Part shown: piece by piece, positions 1 to 4,966 of the stretch
How the letters are laid out: the number at the start of each line of letters is the position of its first letter
Position numbering within the stretch: position 1 is the stretch's first letter
NCBI GenBank assembly: GCA_005883695.1
Contig: VBBV01000004.1
Coordinates: 1,096 to 7,241 of the forward strand
DNA from: Candidatus Bathyarchaeota archaeon
Lineage (GTDB): Archaea > Thermoproteota > Bathyarchaeia > 40CM-2-53-6
Direction of reading: 5' to 3'
DNA length: 6,146 bases
Translations under genes and position numbers: made by a program
The notes under the pieces: model-generated
What the model was told of the DNA's origin: nothing
Databases searched by the model: none
What the model saw: only the letters and a program-made list of their open reading frames with translations

Positions 1-459
1 TATGTTGGAATAATATCAAGCGAGTTTCTTCCAGAGATCGATTCCTATGAGCTGTCCATGTTTCTATCAGAATGCTATCGCGTTCTGAGACCCGGTGGCA
101 TTACAATCCATTCATTTCTCTCGCCTACACCCAGAAACTCCCGGCAGAAATTGTTGATAGAGGCTGACACCGACCCAATCTGGACGAAAACGCCACCGAA
201 GGAATGGTTCTCTCCCAAGCCAACCCATGTAGTGTCGAAGCTAACGCGGGCAGGATTTCGAGACATCCACGTCGAGCGCATGAAGAGCAATCTCATCATT
301 AGGGCAGAAGCGGTGAAGGCCTTTCTTCACAGCTGGGATGTCAGGAGTGCATTCTGGAAAGCACACGAGGCTGAGCTGGCTCGCGAGGGTCTGGAGCTCC
401 CTGATTGGGTGGTTGTCTCAGGCCGCAAGCTCCAGAGAACTGGGCATACGGCTAGATGA
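1..459 (+). CDS. SAM-dependent methyltransferase, class I (5' end cut by the window)
   Basis: The reading frame is open from base 1 to the TGA at 457-459, giving 152 residues. The Met at 58 is internal, because coding sense continues upstream of it. The segment ECYRVLRPGG (residues about 24-33 of the visible part) is the typical post-motif-II/III stretch of class I Rossmann-fold methyltransferases, where a helix ends before the RPGG turn. The preceding YVGIISSEFLPEID fits the strand and loop carrying the motif II region. Further on, the pattern PTHVVSKLTRAGFRDIHVER matches the late beta-hairpin of the methyltransferase 11/25 type. The SAM-binding GxGxG motif would lie before the window, so the binding site cannot be inspected. 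The substrate is unknown; small molecules, quinones and proteins are all possible. A terminator-like hairpin follows the stop codon. Family assignment is firm; specific function is not. Confidence 0.85.
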   Translation, partial: YVGIISSEFLPEIDSYELSMFLSECYRVLRPGGITIHSFLSPTPRNSRQKLLIEADTDPIWTKTPPKEWFSPKPTHVVSKLTRAGFRDIHVERMKSNLIIRAEAVKAFLHSWDVRSAFWKAHEAELAREGLELPDWVVVSGRKLQRTGHTAR

Positions 460-496
460 ACCTCGCCGATGGGGAAGAAAGAAGGGGGGTAAACAG

Positions 497-542
497 CGAG
501 ACGCGAGGAAGATGTTCGACCTGTCTACGCGGTCTCGTTTTT
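497..542 (+). terminator. Stem-loop with T-run downstream of the methyltransferase gene
   Basis: The left arm CGAGACGCG (497-505) pairs with 528-537 (CGCGGTCTCG) through nine base pairs with one bulged G at 531. The loop is about 22 bases, and the stem is followed directly by five T (538-542) and then a C/T-rich stretch. It lies 37 bases after the methyltransferase stop. This resembles an intrinsic terminator. Archaeal RNA polymerase mainly needs the T-tract, so the hairpin may instead protect the 3' end of the transcript. Confidence 0.5.
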
Positions 543-644
543 CTCTGTCTCTTGTGTTCGGTCCATGGTCCCGCCGCATCCGCAACCAGGCCCGCAACAA
601 CCACCGCCGCAACCGCAGCCGCAACAACTCAAGTCACACTTCAC

Positions 645-706
645 CTCGGTTAGTCAGTTACTTTTCTAAAGTATTTAAACAGGCAAGTACCCAAACAGTA
701 ACCGAG
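645..706 (+). promoter_or_regulatory. HxlR gene promoter: TATA box within a symmetric inverted repeat
   Basis: TATTTAAA at 672-679 is a good archaeal TATA box. Its centre lies 38 bases before the ATG at 714, which predicts a leader of about 10 bases without a Shine-Dalgarno site. CTCGGTTA (645-652) and TAACCGAG (699-706) are a perfect 8-base inverted repeat whose centre, 675.5, coincides with the centre of the TATA box. A second inverted pair, GTTACT (657-662) and AGTAAC (697-702), overlaps it. The arms would flank the TBP/TFB footprint and could be operator half-sites, for example for autoregulation by the HxlR protein. The TATA box is well supported; the operator role is inference. Confidence 0.6.
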
Positions 707-713
707 TTACACG

Positions 714-1067
714 ATGGTTAGGACGAAAGAAGGAGAACCCTGTTGCATCTGCCCCTGCCCATGCGAAGGAATAATCGAAATCATCGGCAAGAAATGGGCC
801 CTCTGCGTCCTCGCCCTGTTAGGAAACGACGGAACCCTTCGCTTCAACAAGCTAGCCGAAAAACTCCCCGGAATAAGCGCCAAAACATTGACAGAAGTTC
901 TGAAAGACCTTCAACGAACCGGACTGGTTAAGCGTCAAGCCTTCGCCGAGATCCCACCCAGAGTAGAATATCATCTAACCAAAGAAGGGAATGAGTTGAC
1001 AATGCTAGTGGCGCCGTTGATGGTTTGGGCCGACAAAATGACCAGGCTAGTACAACTTGGCGCTTAG
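714..1067 (+). CDS. HxlR-family winged-helix transcriptional regulator with N-terminal cysteine cluster
   Basis: The protein has 117 residues, normal for the HxlR family (MarR-like winged helix, dimeric DNA binding, often redox or electrophile sensing). The family signature runs through the protein: IIEIIGKKWALCVLALL (20-36), RFNKLAEKLPGISAKTLTEV (43-62), DLQRTGLVKRQAF (65-77), then the wing PPRVEYHLTKEGNEL (81-95). Five cysteines lie between residues 10 and 17 in a CC-x-C-x-C-x-C pattern just before helix 1, plus Cys31 in helix 1. Family members often have one conserved Cys near this point, so the cluster is unusual and suggests a thiol switch or a metal site. The ATG at 714 lies just downstream of a good TATA box. 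Targets are unknown; the flanking inverted repeat makes self-regulation plausible. It is convergent with the KaiC-like gene, with only 15 bases between the two stop codons. Confidence 0.92.
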   Translation: MVRTKEGEPCCICPCPCEGIIEIIGKKWALCVLALLGNDGTLRFNKLAEKLPGISAKTLTEVLKDLQRTGLVKRQAFAEIPPRVEYHLTKEGNELTMLVAPLMVWADKMTRLVQLGA

Positions 1068-1082
1068 CACACGATAATCCTA

Positions 1083-1883
1083 TTACTGTTTTCTCGGTCC
1101 TCTAAGCCATCTGCCGATCCCCAGTTCAGCGGCCGGTCGGGACTCAGCGGTCAACGTCACTTCTCCATCGTCCGATAGCCGCAGGCGACGCCATCGAGAA
1201 TCGAGAGGTTTGCCTCGAGTCGCTCTCCACCTGACATAATGCTCGATCATCCCATTCTCTTCCCGACTCCTAAAGTCAATAATCCCGTCGCAGATAGACT
1301 CAAACTGTCTGTAAAAGTTCTCAGAATACGCCCCAGTTACACTAGAGTGCAACATCGCCCAGCCAAAAATTCTCGCCCAAGGAATCGCACTAGTCCGCCA
1401 GTGGTCGATGAAAGTCTTCTCGTCGTTGTATGATACTAGTACGGAAGTATCGTCGTCGATGTGCAATCGGTTTTTCTCGATTTCTGGAATCTCTTCTTTC
1501 ACAAAATCCGTATTATCTTTAGTCCAGTCGTTCAGGTTAAGGGACTTCTCCATAGATCGGACTATTCCGCTCTTCTCTACCTCTTTAGACTGTTTGAGCA
1601 AGGTCGTAAGAGAATAGCTGTCCACGATTCTTAGTGTATTCTCATCCTCCAGTTTTTTGACGTCAAGTCCAAGGTTTGCGAAGGCCTCCCTGATCTCGTC
1701 TGGAATATGCGTGAAAGTGTGGTAGTCAGTCTTGATGCCGCGTTTTAGTGAGTGCGTAGCAATTGTGAGCGACGCTTCATACCATAGTGAATGAGGGTCA
1801 AATTCGACTAGGTAGTTCTTTCCATAACTAAACCCTCTTGGAACCATTTCACTTAGGATCGGAAGGGTCAGGGTATCGGGCAA
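1083..1883 (-). CDS. KaiC/RecA-fold-like protein with degenerate P-loop
   Basis: The protein has 266 residues. The layout follows one KaiC-type RecA domain. Residues 15-50 (RGFSYGKNYLVEFDP and on) align with the KaiC segment that leads into Walker A, but the GxxGxGKT loop is replaced by EFDPHSLWYEASL (27-39). HIDDDTSVL (141-149) sits where Walker B would be. ICDGIIDFRSREENGMIEHY (197-216) followed by RWRATRGKPLDSRWRRLRL matches the end of KaiC domains (ADGVI..., then KMRGT). ATP binding by the usual route is therefore unlikely, and a structural or signalling role is more probable. The TTG at 1881-1883 is chosen because it lies about 38 bases from a TATA-like box, as with other genes here; the frame is open back to the TAG at 1926-1928, and ATG 1845-1847 (Met13) is the alternative. 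It follows FTCD on the same strand after 48 bases. Function is unknown. Confidence 0.75.
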   Translation of the reverse strand: MPDTLTLPILSEMVPRGFSYGKNYLVEFDPHSLWYEASLTIATHSLKRGIKTDYHTFTHIPDEIREAFANLGLDVKKLEDENTLRIVDSYSLTTLLKQSKEVEKSGIVRSMEKSLNLNDWTKDNTDFVKEEIPEIEKNRLHIDDDTSVLVSYNDEKTFIDHWRTSAIPWARIFGWAMLHSSVTGAYSENFYRQFESICDGIIDFRSREENGMIEHYVRWRATRGKPLDSRWRRLRLSDDGEVTLTAESRPAAELGIGRWLRGPRKQ

Positions 1884-1916
1884 GCATATTTCCAGTAACC
1901 CGTCAGGAGAAAGTAT

Positions 1917-1925
1917 CCTATTAAT
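1917..1925 (-). promoter_or_regulatory. Possible TATA box of the KaiC-like gene
   Basis: The minus strand reads GATTAATAG here, in the 48-base gap between the FTCD stop and the TTG at 1883. The centre is about 38 bases from that start, the same distance as in the HxlR promoter. The match to a TATA consensus is moderate, and read-through from FTCD is equally possible. Confidence 0.35.
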
Positions 1926-1931
1926 CTACAG

Positions 1932-3473
1932 TCAAGTAGCGAGATCCGTTAGGCGATCTCTAGATTCGACCGTTTTTTTGATTCGTTCATCGAGAAGAAA
2001 TGATTCCTTCCTAAGGTTGGCGACCTCTCTTGAAACCTTGTCAGCGTATTTCCTATCTTCAAGAGTTTTCAAGTTGATCAGGACGTTGCTCGCGGCTCCC
2101 TCAACAGCTGCACGCGCCGCAGAGACAGCAGTAACGACATCTGACAACGCATTCGGGGACCCTTTCTCGGCAACCTCGTGAGCCAGTCGCAGAACTTTGA
2201 CTGCATGGTCGAGGGTTGAGAGTGGTATCTGAGATGCTTTGATAGTTGCTTCTTCTATTGCCTTCTTTCGAGCCTCGGGCTGGTCCTTCGAGAACTTGAA
2301 CGCTTTCATCACCATGTCGAAGGACTCAGTATCTTCCACGACAAGGCGTAGAAGTTTCTGGCGAAGAGCCTCTCCCTCCTTCACTACTTCGCCGAGTTTT
2401 TCTGCACCGGGTGGCGCTTGTTTCTTTCCCAGCGTTATTCGGGCAACCATGCAGAGAAGACCTGCGGCAAGTGCTCCAATATATGCAGAAACGCTCCCCC
2501 CTCCAGGAGTCGCGTTCTTGGAAGCGACTTCCTCGCTGAACAAAGCCAGGCTCTGGTCGGTCAGTGTTGGAGGCCTGGGAGCAGATAGTTTCCTCTCCAA
2601 GACTTGATCCCGGCTAAAATTCTCTAGGCGCAAATAGAACTCAGCCGAGTCGACAAGGGAATCCATTGGGGCGAGCCCAACGACCTCGCTCCCAACAACT
2701 GGGACCCCGTAGCGATCAGCGAAGAGCTTGACCAGTTCGTACGCTTTGAACAATTGGCTCTTGCGATAATTCGTCAGGTTCATGGACACTTGCACTATTC
2801 CGCGCTCTTTCAGTTCGAACCCGAGAGCCTTAACGAACGCCAGGCCTCCATCTTTCGCCCGTAATTGATGGGCGATCTTCTTCGCGATATCTAGATCGCT
2901 GGTTCCAAGGTTGACATTGTAGGCTATCAATATCTCTCGGGCTCCAACGGCCGTTGCACCTGCAGTGGAATGAATCTTCTCTGGACCAAAGTCCGGTTTC
3001 TTCGCCGGGTCTTTGCCGATCTTGTCTTGGAGGCCTTCAAACTCTCCTTCCCGGACGTCAGCGAGGTTCCGTCTTTCAGGAGTCGTGGCCGCTTCCTCGT
3101 AGAGGAAAACGGGCACGTGAAATTTCTCGGCGAACTCTTGCCCGAAAGCACGGGCTAGAGAAATGCAATCGTCCATCGTTACACCGGATAATGGGACGAA
3201 AGGAACAACATCAACAGCGCCCATCCGTGGGTGCTCGCCCTTGTGATGTCTCAGATCGATCAGCTCGATCGCTCTTTGGCTTGCAGCTAGGGCAGCGTCC
3301 TTCACGGGTCCAGGCTCGCCGACGAAACTTATCACGGACCGGTTGTGGTCCGGGTTGGATTCGACATCTAGAAGCGTGATGCCAGGCGTTTTTCTTATCG
3401 CATTCGCGATGGATTCGATGACCTCTTTTCTACGACCTTCACTGAAGTTGGGAACACACTCGACTAACTGCAA
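1932..3473 (-). CDS. ftcD: Bifunctional glutamate formimidoyltransferase / formimidoyl-folate cyclodeaminase
   Basis: The 513-residue protein is a full-length fusion as in animal FTCD. Residues 1-180 are the formiminotransferase N-domain, starting with the classic LVECVPNFSEGR and containing KGEHPRMGAVDVVPF, where His81 corresponds to the catalytic His of the mammalian enzyme. Residues 181-298 are the transferase C-domain. After a short linker (297-304), residues 305-505 form the helical cyclodeaminase, with NATPGGGSVSAYIGALAAGL (320-339), the acidic VVEDTESFD (378-386) and SPNALSDVVTA (439-449). The enzyme moves the formimino group of N-formimino-glutamate to tetrahydrofolate, then releases ammonia to give methenyl-folate; it is cytosolic. 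Start: TTG at 3471-3473, supported by the family N-terminus, GGAG at 3483-3486 and an in-frame TAG upstream with no ATG between. No other histidine-degradation gene is visible, so the formimino donor and the folate-type carrier in this organism are open. Confidence 0.95.
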   Translation of the reverse strand: MQLVECVPNFSEGRRKEVIESIANAIRKTPGITLLDVESNPDHNRSVISFVGEPGPVKDAALAASQRAIELIDLRHHKGEHPRMGAVDVVPFVPLSGVTMDDCISLARAFGQEFAEKFHVPVFLYEEAATTPERRNLADVREGEFEGLQDKIGKDPAKKPDFGPEKIHSTAGATAVGAREILIAYNVNLGTSDLDIAKKIAHQLRAKDGGLAFVKALGFELKERGIVQVSMNLTNYRKSQLFKAYELVKLFADRYGVPVVGSEVVGLAPMDSLVDSAEFYLRLENFSRDQVLERKLSAPRPPTLTDQSLALFSEEVASKNATPGGGSVSAYIGALAAGLLCMVARITLGKKQAPPGAEKLGEVVKEGEALRQKLLRLVVEDTESFDMVMKAFKFSKDQPEARKKAIEEATIKASQIPLSTLDHAVKVLRLAHEVAEKGSPNALSDVVTAVSAARAAVEGAASNVLINLKTLEDRKYADKVSREVANLRKESFLLDERIKKTVESRDRLTDLAT

Positions 3474-3482
3474 TCTGGATAT

Positions 3483-3486
3483 CTCC
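3483..3486 (-). promoter_or_regulatory. Shine-Dalgarno site deciding the TTG start of ftcD
   Basis: The minus strand has GGAG nine bases before the TTG at 3471-3473. With the conserved family N-terminus beginning at that codon, it fixes the start. Confidence 0.55.
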
Positions 3487-3511
3487 GACGCAGCTCTTTG
3501 CTATTTGGTCT

Positions 3512-3519
3512 CTTTAATA
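3512..3519 (-). promoter_or_regulatory. TATA box of ftcD
   Basis: The minus strand reads TATTAAAG, centred about 42 bases before the TTG start. This predicts a transcript start near 3488-3490 and a leader of about 15 bases that just includes the GGAG site. It lies beyond the stem-loop that closes the upstream Nudix gene, so ftcD is probably a separate transcript. Confidence 0.5.
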
Positions 3520-3533
3520 GTCAAGCGGGCTAA

Positions 3534-3564
3534 AGAAGCTCGATCTTATGATCGACTAGCTTCT
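3534..3564 (-). terminator. Stem-loop across the Nudix stop codon
   Basis: AGAAGCT (3534-3540) and AGCTTCT (3558-3564) form a seven-base outer stem. CGATC (3541-3545) and GATCG (3550-3554) form a five-base inner stem with loop TTAT. A three-base bulge (3555-3557) interrupts one side. The Nudix TAG (3556-3558) lies inside the structure. On the minus strand the hairpin runs into TTTAG, so the T-tract is short. It may end the NAC-Nudix transcript or act as a processing or stability element ahead of the ftcD promoter. Confidence 0.45.
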
Positions 3565-3996
3565 CAAAATCTCCTTTAAAGTAGAAGTCTCCTCAAAAAT
3601 TCCTCCCTCAACCGCGTGTCTATACCAGTATCTCTCGTCTTCCCACATCTCGTCAAAAGGAGGTTGGTCTATCGGATACCATCGGAGAATGCCTTCTTCG
3701 CCCTCCTTGATGGTCCCGTGGAACTCGTTCGTGAGAAATACGTGGGCTATCCAGTCCGGGTCTTGGCGTTTGTTGTGTTTGAAGAAAACGAGCGTTCCAA
3801 TTTTTCTTGGCTCTCGGACCTCTAGACCGGTCTCTTCGTAAACTTCTCGCGCGGTGCATTGTTCAGCGGTCCCCTTGGGTTGTAGTTTTCCGCCTGGCGC
3901 GTTCCATTTGTCGGCTCCGAAGAGGCCAGGATTTTTCTTCAGCAATAGAACCCTGTTATCATGAACGATGAAGCATAGGGTCGCGTGAATAGTCAT
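3556..3996 (-). CDS. Nudix hydrolase, MTH1-like (8-oxo-dGTP diphosphatase type)
   Basis: The protein has 146 residues. The Nudix box spans residues 36-58: G36, then the position normally Glu is Gly42, then R50-E51-V-Y-E54-E55-T-G57-L58 intact. The metal-binding REVYEETG core is complete, so hydrolysis of nucleoside triphosphates to monophosphate and diphosphate is likely. Beyond the box the protein resembles human MTH1: GLFGADKWNAPGGK (24-37) parallels the MTH1 stretch with its substrate-contacting Asn33 (here Asn32). PPFDEMWEDERYWY (112-125) parallels the stretch with Trp117, Asp119 and Asp120 (here Trp118, Asp120 and Glu121). Sanitising oxidised purine nucleotides in the cytosol is the best guess; other purine substrates are possible. 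The ATG starts nine bases after the NAC stop, so the two are probably co-transcribed and translated in sequence. The gene ends in a stem-loop. The alignment to MTH1 is from memory. Confidence 0.9.
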   Translation of the reverse strand: MTIHATLCFIVHDNRVLLLKKNPGLFGADKWNAPGGKLQPKGTAEQCTAREVYEETGLEVREPRKIGTLVFFKHNKRQDPDWIAHVFLTNEFHGTIKEGEEGILRWYPIDQPPFDEMWEDERYWYRHAVEGGIFEETSTLKEILRS

Positions 3997-4005
3997 CTAG
4001 ACAAA

Positions 4006-4359
4006 TCAGGGTTTGCGTTTCTGTTTGAGCAGGATGATGGCCTGCGCAAGGTCTCCGCCGGACTGTCGCAGTGCGTTCGTCGCTTCTTCGCTGGACACGC
4101 CTGCTTGTGAGGCAACAAGTTTTACGTCCTCATCGGACCCTCCGCCAATTCCCTCCTCTCTCATGATTCCCCCTCCGACCTGGTAGACGGTCTGTCCTTG
4201 GACCGTTACTGTGGCCACTTCAGGGTTGTCGATGACAATCCTCTTGCTCGGGGTTTCCATGATTACTTTTGTTACCTCGTCTAGTTGTTGGACTTGCATG
4301 CCCATGCGTTGCATCATTCTGTTTGCTTCGCGGGGGTTGATCTTTCCTCGGCGCATCAT
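4006..4359 (-). CDS. nac: Nascent polypeptide-associated complex protein (archaeal NAC)
   Basis: The protein has 117 residues, the usual length for archaeal NAC, which forms a homodimer at the ribosome exit tunnel and shields nascent chains. A basic, Met-rich N-terminus with the family pattern NPREANRMMQRMGMQVQQLD (8-27) leads into the NAC beta-barrel (about 18-65), with ETPSKRIVIDNPEVATVTVQ and QTVYQVGG. A glycine-rich linker (62-75) is followed by a UBA domain (about 76-113; EDVKLVASQAGVSSEEATNA). Two ATGs follow each other; the first is at 4357-4359. GTGAT (plus-strand complement ATCAC, 4366-4370), six bases upstream, is a fitting Shine-Dalgarno site. It lies 39 bases after the PUA gene and nine bases before the Nudix gene, indicating an operon. 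GCTTAACA near 4391-4398 could be an extra internal promoter, but it is weak. Confidence 0.95.
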   Translation of the reverse strand: MMRRGKINPREANRMMQRMGMQVQQLDEVTKVIMETPSKRIVIDNPEVATVTVQGQTVYQVGGGIMREEGIGGGSDEDVKLVASQAGVSSEEATNALRQSGGDLAQAIILLKQKRKP

Positions 4360-4398
4360 CGCGAAATCACTCTTCCAGCGGTCCGGTGATTGTTAAGC

Positions 4399-4890
4399 CT
4401 ATTCCGAATCAGCGGCTCCGTGCCTAACCTTCACAGCTATCCCGATCTTGAAGCTCTGCATTTCTATTGCGTTGAAGAAGGATCTTCCGACGGCCAGCAG
4501 TTGGTCCTTCTTGTCCACGACCAGCACCTCCTCTTCAGGTCGCAACTCAGGGTCCACGCCGATTACGTGTTTGGCGAACACGTTTCCACCCTTTCTGATG
4601 AACGCCTCTACTCCCGGGATAACCTTCACTCTTAGCTTCGGAGCCTTGAACACCCGCTTTAGTGCAAGGCCTCCATTAACGGTTAATGCCAGGAGCCCGT
4701 CCTTGGGACGGTAGGTTGCCAGTAATTTCCCGTCATTGTACACATACCGTATTCTGTGCGTGTTAGGGGATCGCACGATTAGTATTGACGGGGGAAAGGC
4801 CTTCTCCGCTCCCTTGCCGAACTGGTACGCGGCTACGGCTCTGATCCTTCGTAGCTCGTGGAGCTGGGGTTTGACAGGCAGGAGGGGCAT
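4399..4890 (-). CDS. Stand-alone C2-PUA RNA-binding protein, related to the C-terminus of archaeosine TGT/ArcS
   Basis: The protein has 163 residues. Residues about 8-84 resemble the C2 domain of archaeal tRNA-guanine transglycosylase and archaeosine synthase: RAVAAYQFGKGAEKAF (17-32), then RIRYVYNDGKLLATYRPKDG (46-65). Residues 86-157 are a PUA domain, with VEAFIRKGGNVFAKHVIGVD (94-113), RPEEEVLVVD (117-126) and AVGRSFFNAIEMQSFKIGIA (133-152). PUA domains bind structured RNA, often the tRNA acceptor stem. No catalytic domain is present, so it may work as a separate subunit of a tRNA-modifying enzyme or as an RNA-binding factor linked to translation. It heads the PUA-NAC-Nudix group and is divergent from aMBF1. 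The start is the ATG at 4888-4890, preceded by AT-rich boxes but no Shine-Dalgarno site. Domain calls are strong; the role is inferred. Confidence 0.88.
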   Translation of the reverse strand: MPLLPVKPQLHELRRIRAVAAYQFGKGAEKAFPPSILIVRSPNTHRIRYVYNDGKLLATYRPKDGLLALTVNGGLALKRVFKAPKLRVKVIPGVEAFIRKGGNVFAKHVIGVDPELRPEEEVLVVDKKDQLLAVGRSFFNAIEMQSFKIGIAVKVRHGAADSE

Positions 4891-4903
4891 TCTTGTTCCG
4901 ATA

Positions 4904-4951
4904 GCTAATTAAGCGGGATCGAAGCCTATTTCTATTGTTTCTCGCTGCGAG
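4904..4951. promoter_or_regulatory. Divergent promoter region between the PUA gene and aMBF1
   Basis: The 76-base gap (4891-4966) must hold both promoters. The AT-rich run CCTATTTCTATTG (4925-4937) lies near the midpoint of the two start codons, about 38 bases from each, the same spacing as the clearer TATA box of HxlR. It could serve both directions, although neither strand matches the consensus well. CTTAATTA (minus strand, 4906-4913) is a better TATA sequence but sits only about 20 bases from the PUA ATG. CTCGC-T-GCGAG (4941-4951) is a short perfect inverted repeat near the expected aMBF1 transcript start and could be an operator. Confidence 0.3.
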
Positions 4952-4966
4952 GTCTTGTAACAGCCA

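Larger units (their letters stand above)
460..713. other. Non-coding gap with low-complexity CCGCAA-type patch
   Basis: No convincing gene is seen here. Bases 571-626 are built from CCG, CAA and CAG triplets. In the frame starting at 493 this reads as a Pro/Gln-rich stretch ending at TAA 667-669; in the other plus frames it reads as Ala/Thr-rich or Arg/Asn-rich. The P/Q reading resembles flexible linkers of real proteins, so it may be the tail of a decayed gene. It has no ribosome binding site, and its only ATG is at 565. The downstream part (645-706) holds the HxlR promoter and its inverted repeat. Confidence 0.45.

Noticed and set aside
514..520. GTTCGAC resembling a tRNA T-loop
   Set aside because: No flanking T-stem, acceptor stem or anticodon arm can be drawn; it lies in the loop of the terminator-like hairpin.
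571..626. CCGCAA-type repeats considered as a CRISPR or tandem repeat array
   Set aside because: The units are short, irregular and without spacers; this is simple low complexity.
338..721. A 127-codon plus-strand frame bridging the methyltransferase end and the HxlR start
   Set aside because: It overlaps two supported genes in a different frame, and its product is an Arg/Asn/Ser-rich reading of the low-complexity patch with no family pattern.
2239..2607. A 122-codon plus-strand frame inside ftcD
   Set aside because: It lies wholly antisense to the conserved cyclodeaminase half and has no recognisable domain.
2954..3379. A 141-codon plus-strand frame inside ftcD
   Set aside because: It is antisense to the conserved formiminotransferase domain; the composition is that of a shadow frame.
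4448..4714. An 88-codon plus-strand frame opposite the PUA gene
   Set aside because: It is antisense to well-conserved C2 and PUA motifs.
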